Shown: positions 1 to 7,935 of the stretch, in pieces
How the letters are laid out: every line of letters begins with the position of its first letter
Numbering within the stretch: the first letter of the stretch is position 1
NCBI GenBank assembly: GCA_031271325.1
Contig: JAISVY010000051.1
Coordinates: 1 to 13,472 of the forward strand
Source: Oscillospiraceae bacterium
GTDB taxonomy: Bacteria > Bacillota > Clostridia > Oscillospirales > UBA929
DNA: 13,472 nucleotides
Direction: 5' to 3'
Notes under the pieces: model-generated
The model's input: only the letters and a program-made list of their open reading frames with translations
Database searches by the model: none
What the model was told of the DNA's origin: nothing
Translations under genes and position numbers: made by a program

Positions 1-1248
1 AAGCCGGGCGCGGACATCGAGCTTTCGTTTCACCTGAGCTTTGAGGACTTCCCGATAGAGGGGTACCCGGAGGTGCAGATCCGCCTGAAAAAGCTGATGA
101 AGGCGGCGGAGCTGGAACCCCCGCCCGACTACGTGATCGACATCGCCGAAATCGCCTGGGAGTATTATAACGGCACCGGCTGGGCGCTGCTGAACGCCGG
201 GGAGCCGGAGATGTTCTCCGACAGTCCGGCGAAGCGCTGCACCGTGCGCTTTACCTGCCCCGGCGATATGTCGCCCACCGTTTGGGGGGCGCACGAAGCG
301 CCGTTTATCCGGGCGCGCGTGCTCGCGGTCAACAACCTGTTTCGGATGACCGGGCACTACCGCGCCCCGGTGATAACCGGCTTGCGCCTTCGTTACGCCG
401 GGCAGTTCCCCCTGTGTTCCGCCGAGGTGTTTGAACACAGGGAGCGCCGGACGGTCACCTTCCCCGCGGCGCTGCGCGGAGCGCTGCCGGAACCGGAAGC
501 GGTGTATTTCGCGTGGAGCGAGGCGTTTTGCGAGGGCACGGTATTCTTTGACATAGACGGGCGGCGGCCGTCACCTCTGCGCTGGGAGTACGCCGTTCCG
601 GGAGGCTGGGAGCGGCTCGGCGTACACGACGGCACGGACGGGTTGACCAAATCCGGGATACTCGCCTACCGGACGTCCGGCCCGTGCGCCAAGACGCGCC
701 TCTTCGGGCACGAGGGGTATTGGATGCGCGTATGCCCTGAGGGCGGCGCGTTTGAGGGCGGCTTGCGCCCTGTGGCGCGTCTGCTGGGGATAGCCGAAAA
801 CGCCGTTCCGGCATCGGCGAGATTTCCCGGCACGGAAGCCAATCTGCCGCCCGGCGCGTTCCGCTCTCTGCTCACACCCCTCGCCGGAATCTCCGCCGTT
901 TCGAACCCAACGCGCTGCGCCGGGGGTGCGGCGGAAGAAGAGGAACGGCATGTGATACGGCGGCTGACCGCCGGACTTTGCCACAACGGGCGGGCGGTCA
1001 GCGCGGCGGACTGCGAGGCGCTGGCGCTGGAGGCGTCGCCGCTGGTTCTCCGGGCGCGTTACTTCTGCAACGCGGGCGAAGACGGAACGTTTGAACCGGG
1101 GCGTGACTGCTTGGCGGTGTCGTGCGAAGGGGATTTCGAAGCGGTCAGGCGGGATGTGCTTTCGTATGTCGGCGCGCGCCGCCCGCTCGGCGCCGGAAAA
1201 CTGAGCGTCGTGCCGCTGACCGGGGTGCTGGATGCTCAGGCAGTTTGA
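1..1248 (+). CDS. Baseplate J-like protein of a contractile injection system (Afp11/Pvc11-type), 5' partial
   Basis: The frame is open from the first base, so the gene starts upstream and 415 residues are visible. An internal GTG at 73 is a possible start only if the upstream codons are ignored. The middle carries a phrase typical of putative baseplate assembly proteins, an aromatic-rich stretch ending in HDGTDGLTKSGIL (about positions 625-662). The last 150 residues look like the baseplate-J C-terminal region: a short N-P segment, a glycine/acid-rich stretch (GGAAEEEE), then GRAVSAADCEALALEASP, which matches the family pattern of a VT-x-x-D-Y-E-x-L-A helix. In Afp/PVC particles such proteins form the wedges of the baseplate around the spike. 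The stop overlaps the next gene by 17 bases, and that gene is also J-like. The assignment to the family is fairly firm; which Afp number it matches is inferred from order only. Confidence 0.8.
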   Translation, partial: KPGADIELSFHLSFEDFPIEGYPEVQIRLKKLMKAAELEPPPDYVIDIAEIAWEYYNGTGWALLNAGEPEMFSDSPAKRCTVRFTCPGDMSPTVWGAHEAPFIRARVLAVNNLFRMTGHYRAPVITGLRLRYAGQFPLCSAEVFEHRERRTVTFPAALRGALPEPEAVYFAWSEAFCEGTVFFDIDGRRPSPLRWEYAVPGGWERLGVHDGTDGLTKSGILAYRTSGPCAKTRLFGHEGYWMRVCPEGGAFEGGLRPVARLLGIAENAVPASARFPGTEANLPPGAFRSLLTPLAGISAVSNPTRCAGGAAEEEERHVIRRLTAGLCHNGRAVSAADCEALALEASPLVLRARYFCNAGEDGTFEPGRDCLAVSCEGDFEAVRRDVLSYVGARRPLGAGKLSVVPLTGVLDAQAV

Positions 1249-2308
1249 TTTAGACGACGAGCGGTTTGCCGGATTGTCGGAACGCGCCCGGATGAGCGCG
1301 GCGCGGCTTTTTCCCGATTGGAGCGACTTCAATACGCACGACCCCGGCGTAACGCTGATCGATTTGCTGGTATGGCTGACCGAAACGCAACGGTTTCAAC
1401 TCTCGGAGAGCGAACGGGCGGACGCGTTCTTTCCGCTGCTGGGAATCGCGCCGCTGGGGGTGCGCCCCGCGAGGGCGGACATCACGCTGCCGACAGGGTC
1501 GCCGGTGCGCATCCCGGCAGGGTCGCCGGTGACGGCGGAGGAGATCCGCTTTGAGACGGAGGCAGAAATCCCCGCAAACCCCGGAACGGCGGTGACGCTC
1601 CAAGTTGTGCAGCGGCACACCGTGCAAACGCCGTTTGTCTTGGCGGACGCGAAGGGGTTCCCGAACCTGCGCCTCGCGCTTGAGACGCACGGGCAGAAGA
1701 TTTATGAGCTGACGCTCGCGGTAACCGGGCGCGGTTCCCCGGAGGGGCGGATATGGACGCGGGTGGACGATTTCCGGCTCTCCGGTCCCGCCGACACCCA
1801 TTTCGCGCTGGACGGCGAAACGGTGTGCTTCGGCGACGGCATACAGGGGCTTGCGCCGGAAGGCGCGGTCACCGTCGCCTCGATGTCGCTGACACGCGGC
1901 GCGGAGGGCAACATCACATCCGGGCTGTTGACAGAACTGCGCTTCGGAGGACATATCATAACGCTTACGCAGGAAAAACCCGCTTCCGGCGGCGCGGAAC
2001 GAGAAAGCTCCGCCGAGACGCTGGCCCGAATGGCCGCCGAACGGCGGCAAGCCGTCACGGCGCGCGACATAGAGACGCTGACGCGGGAAACGCCGGGGCT
2101 GGATGTGGAAGAGGTTCGCGCGTTCGCGCCGGAAGGGCGGGGAGAACGTCTGGTGATCGTCGCGGTGAGGCTCCGGGGGGAAGCGCTGACCGAGCGCCGC
2201 AGGCGCGCCATACGCGCGCATTTGGAGCCGTACCGGCTCGCGGGCTATGACTTCGCCGTCCGCCCGCTGGGCGCGCGGATTCCCGGCGCGGGAGGGGATA
2301 CGGCGTGA
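1232..2308 (+). CDS. Second baseplate J-like assembly protein (Afp12/Pvc12-type)
   Basis: The product is 358 residues, a structural wedge protein of the tail baseplate. Residues 34-51 read NTHDPGVTLIDLLVWLTE, the hallmark N-terminal motif of putative baseplate assembly proteins. GDGIQG at 201-206, followed by a GNI-type turn, and the PASGGAERESSAETL stretch match the core and C-terminal parts of the baseplate J family. A helix with RQAVTARDIETL follows. The ATG at 1232 is preceded by GGGGTG (1222-1227) with a short spacer and lies 17 bases inside the preceding gene, so translation is probably coupled. The TGA overlaps the GTG of the next gene by 4 bases. It is shorter than many Afp11/Afp12-type proteins, but no truncation is evident because both end motifs are present. 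Confidence 0.87.
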   Translation: MLRQFDLDDERFAGLSERARMSAARLFPDWSDFNTHDPGVTLIDLLVWLTETQRFQLSESERADAFFPLLGIAPLGVRPARADITLPTGSPVRIPAGSPVTAEEIRFETEAEIPANPGTAVTLQVVQRHTVQTPFVLADAKGFPNLRLALETHGQKIYELTLAVTGRGSPEGRIWTRVDDFRLSGPADTHFALDGETVCFGDGIQGLAPEGAVTVASMSLTRGAEGNITSGLLTELRFGGHIITLTQEKPASGGAERESSAETLARMAAERRQAVTARDIETLTRETPGLDVEEVRAFAPEGRGERLVIVAVRLRGEALTERRRRAIRAHLEPYRLAGYDFAVRPLGARIPGAGGDTA

Positions 2309-3405
2309 CCCGCTATTTCATCTACAACCATCAGGCGGCATTTCAACGCTGTTTGCTGTCCGGCGCGGAGAGCAGCGGTGACCGTATCGTGCTGGAAAAC
2401 GCCGGGGAGGGTCTGCTGGTTACGCCGGTGATGGACAGTCAGGAGAGAGGGAACCTTTGGCAGCGCGTCGCCGTCTCCGCGGAACTGCCGGAAGGGGCAA
2501 GCGTCGTCTGGCAGGTCATCGCGACCGACAGCGAACACGCGGCGCAGGGCGTTCGCGAATCGTGGGGGGGCGGTTCCCTTTCGTTTGCGCAAATAACAGA
2601 GAACCGGAAAGAAAGGATTGAATCCCGGCGGTTTCACGGCGTTGATTTTCTGCTCACCGGGGTGCGCGGGCGCTACTGCGTGGCCGCCGCCGCGCTGAAC
2701 CGTCCCGAAGGAGCGCCGCCGGTTGTGGTTACGTCTGTTCAGGTGTTCTCGGCGTGGGAGTCTTTTCTGCCGTATCTCCCGGAAATCTATCGGGAGGAAG
2801 GGAGCTTTTTAGACCGGTTCCTGCGGCTGTTTTCCGCGCCGTATCTGGAACTGGAGCAAGCAATCGAGCGCCTCTCGCTCGATCCCCGCGCCGCTTCGCC
2901 GGAGATGCTGCGCTGGCTGGCCGGGACGATGGGCATACCCCATATCGGGTTATGGAGGGCGGAAAACCTCCGGGCGCTGCTGATCTCGGGGTTGTACCGG
3001 AAAAAAGGCAGGTTTTCGGCGCTGGCGGATTTCACGGAGGTGTATACCGGTTTTCGGCCGTATGTCTGCGAGAATTTCCGCATGATCAACGGAGACGCGG
3101 AACACGACCGGCATTTCCGGTACGGCGACATTTCCCTGTTCCTGCCGCCGGAAGCCTCGGAAACCGAATGGGGCGCGCCCGGTCTGCGCGCGGTGCTCGG
3201 TTCGTTCCTCCCCGCAGGGGTTTCTTGCTCGGCGAGGATTCTGGATAAGGTTCCGGCGCTGGGAGGGGAATCGTTTCTCGGGATGAATACGCGTTTGGGC
3301 GAGGCAGCCCCGGCGGAACTGGGCGTGAACAGCCGCCTGAACTTTGCGAAATTGGGGGACTCTCACGATGGAGAACGCGAACCTATTTCCGCTCTCCCGC
3401 AATAA
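2305..3405 (+). CDS. Tail protein with P2 gpI-like (TIGR02242-type) domain, baseplate component
   Basis: The product is 366 residues. The start is GTG at 2305 in a GTGA overlap with the previous stop, with GGAGGGG (2291-2297) as ribosome binding site. Residues 149-252 form the recognisable domain: W-E-x-F-L-P-Y-L-P-E-I-Y-R, a helix with FLDRFLRLFSAPYLELEQ, then MLRWLAGTMGIP and YRKKGRFSALADFTEVYTG. This is the pattern of the phage tail protein I family seen in eCIS and phage-tail-like clusters, where it helps build the baseplate periphery. The N-terminal 140 residues look like a beta-rich domain of unknown fold. The C-terminal 100 residues, after FRP, contain a short segment (FRYGDISLFLPP) and a low-similarity tail. 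The 3' end overlaps the next gene by 38 bases. Confidence 0.82.
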   Translation: MTRYFIYNHQAAFQRCLLSGAESSGDRIVLENAGEGLLVTPVMDSQERGNLWQRVAVSAELPEGASVVWQVIATDSEHAAQGVRESWGGGSLSFAQITENRKERIESRRFHGVDFLLTGVRGRYCVAAAALNRPEGAPPVVVTSVQVFSAWESFLPYLPEIYREEGSFLDRFLRLFSAPYLELEQAIERLSLDPRAASPEMLRWLAGTMGIPHIGLWRAENLRALLISGLYRKKGRFSALADFTEVYTGFRPYVCENFRMINGDAEHDRHFRYGDISLFLPPEASETEWGAPGLRAVLGSFLPAGVSCSARILDKVPALGGESFLGMNTRLGEAAPAELGVNSRLNFAKLGDSHDGEREPISALPQ

Positions 3406-4639
3406 ATATTATTTCGGCAAATTGCTGACCCCGCGCGATATGGAGGCGGAACAGCGTTACTTCAACAACAAGCGCCGCCTGCTGAACGCGCTGATTACCG
3501 GACCCGGCGTGGCGGTCGGCTTGGGCGTGATGAAGCTAGACGACGTGAGGGTCGCCGTGGAGTCGGGGTTTGCGCTGGACGGAGCGGGGCGCGAGGTCGT
3601 CTTAGACAAGCCCGTGATCGCGCGTCTGTCGGAGCTGGACGGCTTCGGCGACGATTACGGCATGGCGAAGCGTGTATATCTTTGCGCCGACTATGCCGAG
3701 ACGCTTTGCGAGGAGGCGCGTTCGCTGGCCGACGCGCCCCTGGAGGAAAACCGGTTCGGGCGGGTAGAGGAAACGGCGCGCCTGTATCTGCGGTATGAGG
3801 AACCGGACGCGCGGGAAACCGGCGTTCTCGCAGAGAGCGGCGAATCGTTGGAGCAGGCGCTGGAACGCGGCGCTCTGTGGCGGCTGTATCTGGCACGTAT
3901 TCACCTCGCGCGGTGGGAGGACGCTTACGAGATCGAATCCATCGAAAACCTGCCGTTCGGACAGAAGGTGCGCCTGCCCGCCGCGCCGGAGGCGGGGCAA
4001 GCGCCGCTCCCGGAACGCCCCCGCGTTCCCGCGCCGCCGGAGGAACCCGCGCCGCCGCCTCAACCCGCGCGCGTATTCGGCAGGGCGACGGTGGACGTCG
4101 CCGAAGGGGCGCGCCACGGTTCCCTGCACTATTCGGGCGACATCGTACACGGGCTGGGCATGGTGGGCGTTTACGTCACGCTGGGTCTGCAAACCGACAG
4201 CGGCGCGGTGTTTGGCGATCCTTCGGTTTTCTGTGAGCGCGGATATGAGTGGGCGGTGAAGACAAACGAGGAAAACGGCTCGTTCACGATCGGCGTGCGG
4301 GTGACGGCGGAACCCGCCGATCGGGTTTTGCGGTTCATTTGGGTTGCGGAAACCGACCCCGCTTGGGCGGAAGCGGCTCCGCTCTCGCCGTCGATACTGA
4401 TCACACCCGGTTCGGTCAGGCTGGCGCCCCGCGAGAGCGTGCAGTTCACCGCGGAGACACGCGCCCTTCCGGGAGCGGATGTCGTGTGGTATGCGGGCGA
4501 GCAGGACAGCGGCGGCGTTACGAAAGAGGGTTACTACGTCGCGCCGGACAGAGAGGGCGTGTACACCGTACACGCCGTGAGCGCCTCTGTGCCGGAGGTT
4601 TCGGGAACCGCCTACATCGTCGTCAAACCGCCGTTATGA
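3368..4639 (+). CDS. eCIS-associated composite protein: conserved N-terminal domain, Pro-rich linker, Ig-like C-terminus
   Basis: The ATG at 3368 gives 423 residues and has GGGGG about ten bases upstream; an in-frame TTG at 3344 is a less likely start. Residues 11-52 (RNKYYFGKLLTPRDMEAEQR, then NKRRLLNALITGPGVAVGLG) match a domain I associate with contractile-particle loci: an aromatic-G-K-L-L-T-x-R-D segment, a helix, then a G-x-A-x-G-L strand leading into V-E-S-G-F-A-L-D-G-x-G-R-E. Residues about 202-238 are proline-rich with PEEPAPPPQP. Residues 239-338 form a beta-rich domain. Residues 341-421 look like a bacterial Ig-like repeat (ITPGSVRLAPRESVQFTA ... VVWYAG ... GVYTVHAVS). Such Ig folds usually bind surfaces or act as structural arms, so the protein may be an accessory or fibre-like part of the baseplate. 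The role is inferred; the domain layout is visible. Confidence 0.65.
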   Translation: MENANLFPLSRNKYYFGKLLTPRDMEAEQRYFNNKRRLLNALITGPGVAVGLGVMKLDDVRVAVESGFALDGAGREVVLDKPVIARLSELDGFGDDYGMAKRVYLCADYAETLCEEARSLADAPLEENRFGRVEETARLYLRYEEPDARETGVLAESGESLEQALERGALWRLYLARIHLARWEDAYEIESIENLPFGQKVRLPAAPEAGQAPLPERPRVPAPPEEPAPPPQPARVFGRATVDVAEGARHGSLHYSGDIVHGLGMVGVYVTLGLQTDSGAVFGDPSVFCERGYEWAVKTNEENGSFTIGVRVTAEPADRVLRFIWVAETDPAWAEAAPLSPSILITPGSVRLAPRESVQFTAETRALPGADVVWYAGEQDSGGVTKEGYYVAPDREGVYTVHAVSASVPEVSGTAYIVVKPPL

Positions 4640-5478
4640 CGATTCGTTCTCCCGGGCGGGAGTATGCGGCGCTAGCCCGGTTCTGCGGAAACAAACGCCG
4701 GCTGATCGCGCGGGCGCGCGGCGGAGGGGACGGCTTATTCCTGCTTGTACTCGCCGACAGCCCGCAGCTCGCGAAGAAACTCACGCCGTTGCTGATGGAG
4801 TATCGGGAGATCGCGGCGTTCACGGACTTCGTGGAGTTCTTCCCGTATGAAAACGGGTTCTGCGCCGTGTTCAATCACCCGGCGGAAAACGGCGCGCTTC
4901 CGCTGAAGACGGTCATGACCGCCGCTCCGCCGCGTCTGCGAGCCGCCGCGCTGCGCTCCCTGTTCGCGGCGCTGCTCACGCAGAACCCGCCGGCTCCGGT
5001 TCTGTACGACATCCTCCGCCCGGAAAACCTCACTGCCCTCGCGACCGGGGAAGTACGGTTTACCTATGACCTGACCCTTACAAACCGGTATGCCGATCAC
5101 GACGCGAGGAAGACGCGCCTGTATCTCGCCGAGACGGTGCGGACGATATGCGGCGGCCGCGAAGGAGAACTGACCGGTCTGTTGACCGGACAGCAGGCGC
5201 TTCACTGTGAAGAGCTGTACGCCGCCGCCCTGCGGGACGCGGACGCGCTTGACGCGCTCAACCCCGAACCGGAGGAACCGCCGGCCTTACGCGCCCGTGC
5301 CGGAGCGCTGCGGGAAACGGTCATGTCCCGCGCCGCGCCGGTGCTGGCGGCGGCGGCAATTGCGGCGGGTTTTATAGCGGCGGCGGTTATATTTTACCGC
5401 GCGGTAATTTCTCCCCCGCCCCCGGAGGAACCAATCAGAATGATCGGAACGGTGATTTTGGAAGATGGCGCACCGTAA
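4636..5478 (+). CDS. Single-pass membrane protein with kinase-like (probable pseudokinase, EssB-like) domain
   Basis: The product is 280 residues from ATG 4636, in an ATGA overlap with the previous gene; no good Shine-Dalgarno sequence is seen, so coupling is likely. The open frame extends back to 4249, but that part is a shadow of the upstream gene. Residues 124-146 align by eye with a protein kinase catalytic loop and metal loop: YDILRPENL in place of H-R-D-L-K-P-E-N-L, followed about nine residues later by VRFTYDLTL in place of V-K-L-x-D-F-G-L. The Asn of PEN is kept, while His-Arg-Asp and Asp-Phe-Gly are altered and no glycine-rich loop is seen, so catalysis is unlikely. Residues about 234-258 (from APVLAAAAIAAGF) are one transmembrane segment, followed by a short PPPPEEP tail. 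Cytoplasmic pseudokinase plus one membrane span resembles EssB/YukC of type VII secretion. Homology is by eye, so the label is tentative. Confidence 0.6.
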   Translation: MTIRSPGREYAALARFCGNKRRLIARARGGGDGLFLLVLADSPQLAKKLTPLLMEYREIAAFTDFVEFFPYENGFCAVFNHPAENGALPLKTVMTAAPPRLRAAALRSLFAALLTQNPPAPVLYDILRPENLTALATGEVRFTYDLTLTNRYADHDARKTRLYLAETVRTICGGREGELTGLLTGQQALHCEELYAAALRDADALDALNPEPEEPPALRARAGALRETVMSRAAPVLAAAAIAAGFIAAAVIFYRAVISPPPPEEPIRMIGTVILEDGAP

Positions 5479-6700
5479 AATCAAAGGGTATGTATACCTC
5501 GGTTCGCGGTATATTTCGCTGGTTTTTTTATTCTGGCTCGCCGCCGCGCTGATAGCCGCCGCACTGGTATACGCGCTGGGCATACACCCCTCCGTGATGC
5601 AATGGCGGTACGGGCGGCACCCGGAATTCTCCCTCCTCTCGCCCTACCTCGCCGGGTACAGCGGACGGGCGCGGCTGCTTGGCGAAGACGGAACGCTTGT
5701 CTACGAAGGGTTTGTCGAGAACGGAACCGTCGAGGGCGAGGGGCGCCTGTACGAAGACGGGGCGCTGCTGTACGCGGGCGGCTTTGTCGGGAACCAATTC
5801 GCCGGAGAAGGCACGCTGTACGCCCGCGACGGTTCGGTGCGGTACAGAGGCGGGTTTGACGCCAACCTCTGTCACGGGCAGGGAACGCTGTACGAAAACG
5901 GGGTTCTCCTGTACCGGGGCGGATTTTCCGGTGGGTTGTACGAGGGGACCGGGACGCTGTATTCCGGCGGCTCCGCGCGTTACGAAGGCGGGTTTTCCGC
6001 CGGGCTGTTTGACGGCGAGGGGACGGAGTATAACCCGGAAACCGGGCACCCCGTATTTGCCGGGAAGTTCCTAAACGGCGAGCGGATGGAAGCCGGGGTC
6101 GAATACGGCGCGGACGGCAATCCGCTTGCATCCCCGGAGCCTTCGCCCGAGCCGTCCCCTTTCCCGGAGGAAACACCGGAACCGCTGCCTCCGAGCAGGC
6201 TGAACCCTCTGACGCTGTTCGGCTTTGCCTACATCGACGTGCTGTCGGCGCTGGCAGAAGACGGCACGGCTTACAAAGAACAGGTTTTGGAAGAGCGCCA
6301 TCTGGTGGCGGACGAAGAAAACGGCGTGCTGTACGCCTTTCCGTTTGGCGGAGACGGACAGCCCGGAACGCTGACGGAGGTGTATCTGTGCGGCTTGGCA
6401 TCGGCGGGCGGGCTGGTGGTGGGCGCGGACATTGACGGAACGGGGCTGAAAGAGACCCCGGCGGGCGCGGCGGAGCAGTTCGCGCTGGGGCTTTCCAACG
6501 CCTATTGGGGGCGGGGCGTGAGAGCGGGAGACATGCGCGGCGTTCTGACCGGTGCCGAACGCTACGGCGTCGCGGCGTTTTGGCTGCCACCGGAATCCCG
6601 GGGAAGCGATGTAAACCCGCCGGAGGGCGAAGACGCGCCGCCGGAGGCGGGCGTGATTTTGTTTCTGCGGGTGTCCCCGCCGCCGGAAACCGGAAAATAG
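5465..6700 (+). CDS. Membrane-anchored MORN-repeat protein
   Basis: The product is 411 residues. The start ATG at 5465 lies 14 bases inside the previous gene with a poor ribosome site (GGAAG directly adjacent), which suggests coupled translation. Residues 16-40 (YISLVFLFWLAAALIAAALV onward) form a single N-terminal transmembrane anchor. Residues 80-208 hold five MORN-type repeats and part of a sixth, each 23-25 residues with the pattern Y-x-G-G-F-x-x-x-x-x-x-G-x-G-T-L-Y. A linker rich in Pro and Glu (PEPSPEPSPFPEETPEPLPP) follows at about 222-243, then a C-terminal domain of about 165 residues that I do not recognise. MORN repeats form elongated beta sheets used for protein or lipid contact. 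The neighbouring membrane pseudokinase gene suggests the two products act together at the membrane, perhaps docking the particle; this is inference. Confidence 0.85.
   Translation: MAHRKIKGYVYLGSRYISLVFLFWLAAALIAAALVYALGIHPSVMQWRYGRHPEFSLLSPYLAGYSGRARLLGEDGTLVYEGFVENGTVEGEGRLYEDGALLYAGGFVGNQFAGEGTLYARDGSVRYRGGFDANLCHGQGTLYENGVLLYRGGFSGGLYEGTGTLYSGGSARYEGGFSAGLFDGEGTEYNPETGHPVFAGKFLNGERMEAGVEYGADGNPLASPEPSPEPSPFPEETPEPLPPSRLNPLTLFGFAYIDVLSALAEDGTAYKEQVLEERHLVADEENGVLYAFPFGGDGQPGTLTEVYLCGLASAGGLVVGADIDGTGLKETPAGAAEQFALGLSNAYWGRGVRAGDMRGVLTGAERYGVAAFWLPPESRGSDVNPPEGEDAPPEAGVILFLRVSPPPETGK
5702..6088 (+). repeat. Array of MORN-coding repeats (five complete, one partial)
   Basis: Successive units of 69-75 bases encode YEGF, YAGGF, YRGGF, YRGGF, YEGGF and a final FAGKF start, most followed at fixed distance by GEGTLY or a variant (GEGRLY, GQGTLY, GTGTLY, GEGTEY). 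The protein pattern is far better kept than the DNA, so the array is old rather than recently duplicated. Confidence 0.85.
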
Positions 6701-6716
6701 ATTCCCCGAAAATTTT

Positions 6717-6725
6717 AAGAGGGTG
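6717..6725 (+). promoter_or_regulatory. Ribosome binding site deciding a GTG start
   Basis: AAGAGGGTG lies 5 bases before GTG 6731 in one of the few non-overlapping gene junctions (30 bases). It favours GTG 6731 over the in-frame ATG at 6746. Confidence 0.6.
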
Positions 6726-6730
6726 AACAG

Positions 6731-7270
6731 GTGGTAACCGATGTCATGAGGGCGGTGCTCGGGTTGTTGAGGGACAGTCTGCCGCCGTTGCTTCAGCCCG
6801 GGCAGATCGGGTTTCGCTCCCCGGCGGACGCGGACGAAACCTGCCTGCTCGGTTTGTTCCCGTACCGTCTTGTGAAAGACATCCGCTATCAGCTCTCCGA
6901 CTCTCTGCGGGTGGACGGCGGCAAGGAAGCGCCGCCGCTGTGTGCTTGCGTACACCTGATGGTCACTTCCTATGCCGGAAAAAAGTCCGGGCTTGAAGAC
7001 GACTACAAGGTTTTGGAGCGGGTGATGCAGTTGTGGAGCGACGTTTGCGAAGTCCCGTTCACCGGCGCGATGCAGCCGTCCGTCGTGCCGCCGCCGCGCT
7101 TGGAGCTGCTTTCGCACGACGAGGACACCGTGAGTAAGATATGGCAGTTTTCCGGCACGCCGTACCGTCTGTCCCTGTTTTATCAATGCGCGCCGATTGC
7201 GCTGCCGTCGCTGCGGTTCAAATCCGTTCCGCGCATCGGCGAGGCGCGTTATGAGGCGGCGGGTGTATGA
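6731..7270 (+). CDS. DUF4255 domain protein (Afp16/Pvc16 N-terminal family)
   Basis: The product is 179 residues, close to the usual DUF4255 length. Family features seen are an N-terminal helix with VLGLLRDSL, a mid-protein CACVHLMVTSYAG strand (the family has a conserved L-x-V-T-Y or similar strand here), and LEDDYKVLERVMQLWSDV, the helix in which the family reads H-x-L-L-G-x-x-x-x-x-L. Near the end, SKIWQFSGTPYRLSLFYQC matches the family's W-x-x-L-x-x-P-Y-R-x-S-L-x-Y segment. In Afp/PVC the related protein caps or terminates the tube and sheath assembly, so it acts at the end distal to the baseplate. The gene ends in an ATGA overlap with the next one. The family call is solid; the exact role in this particle is taken from relatives. 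Confidence 0.88.
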   Translation: MVTDVMRAVLGLLRDSLPPLLQPGQIGFRSPADADETCLLGLFPYRLVKDIRYQLSDSLRVDGGKEAPPLCACVHLMVTSYAGKKSGLEDDYKVLERVMQLWSDVCEVPFTGAMQPSVVPPPRLELLSHDEDTVSKIWQFSGTPYRLSLFYQCAPIALPSLRFKSVPRIGEARYEAAGV

Positions 7271-7935
7271 GTTCTGTAACGGCGGCGCTGACCGTCCGTT
7301 TGGACGACATCACCACGGGGCTGCCGGTCTGGCCGGGCGACAGGACGCTGCGCGTCCGCTCCGCCGACGCTTTACAGCGCCCGGTTGCCAAAAACGACGG
7401 GTACTTCGTGTTTACCGGGACCCGGCCGCGTGAGGTGCGCGTTACGTCGGATGTGTATCACGGGGTTACGCTGTCACCCCCCGCCGAGGCGGGCGTTTAC
7501 AGAGCCGCCCTGCTGCCCCGGCGCTCCCCGGAAGGGCGGGTCTTCACGCTGGACGGCGGCGCGGCAATCGGGTTTTACGGAGCGGGGCGCGGTTACGCGC
7601 TGACCTCTTCGGGAAAGACGATTACGCTGATCAAAGAGGACTATGCGGATTTGAGCGGTCTGCGGTGTCTCGCGATTGCCCCGGACGGGGCGGAAACGCC
7701 GGTGTATTTACGCGCCGGAGGCGGGCGGGGGCGTTACATCCTGCGGGATGAAGCGGTGCTCCCTTCGCGCTGCCGGCTGCTGCCGCTTTTCACCCTCCCG
7801 TGCGGCGGCGCGGTTCCCGTGCCGGACGGCGCGGAGGTTCTGTATGTTTTGCGCGGGGAGAGCGTGCAAAAAATATATTTGCGAAGTGTTGAAAATTGCG
7901 TGTTCGCCTCATGGCAATGTACAATTGACAGTTGA
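7267..7935 (+). CDS. Uncharacterised cluster protein, probable beta-sandwich N-terminus; C-terminus replaced by an inserted element
   Basis: The product is 222 residues, starting in an ATGA overlap with the DUF4255 gene. I do not recognise the whole protein. The first 60 residues (LTVRLDDITTGLPVWPGD ... KNDGYFVFTG ... REVRVTSDVYHG) have the look of a carboxypeptidase-regulatory-like or transthyretin-like beta sandwich: a strand, a D-x-x-T-G-x-P turn, a D-G-Y-F-V-F strand and a final strand. The remaining part is beta-rich with no membrane segment. The last 17 residues or so (from VENCVFASW) are encoded inside the miniature element at 7887-8027, so the original C-terminus was probably different and the stop at 7933-7935 is supplied by the element. 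A structural or adaptor role in the particle is only suggested by its position between DUF4255 and PAAR genes. Confidence 0.7.
   Translation: MSSVTAALTVRLDDITTGLPVWPGDRTLRVRSADALQRPVAKNDGYFVFTGTRPREVRVTSDVYHGVTLSPPAEAGVYRAALLPRRSPEGRVFTLDGGAAIGFYGAGRGYALTSSGKTITLIKEDYADLSGLRCLAIAPDGAETPVYLRAGGGRGRYILRDEAVLPSRCRLLPLFTLPCGGAVPVPDGAEVLYVLRGESVQKIYLRSVENCVFASWQCTIDS

Noticed and set aside
571..2221. Long open frames on the - strand (253 and 323 codons) opposite the baseplate genes
   Set aside because: They lie opposite genes with recognisable motifs, are rich in Arg, Pro and Gln as expected from antisense GC-rich DNA, and show no domain pattern.
3344..3367. TTG start at 3344 for the composite protein
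   Set aside because: ATG 3368 is in the same frame with a G-rich ribosome site upstream and fits the start of the conserved domain better.
4249..4635. Upstream extension of the pseudokinase-like gene to a start at 4249
   Set aside because: This part lies inside the preceding gene in another frame and reads as low-complexity Gly/Arg-rich shadow. The ATGA junction at 4636 is a normal coupled start.
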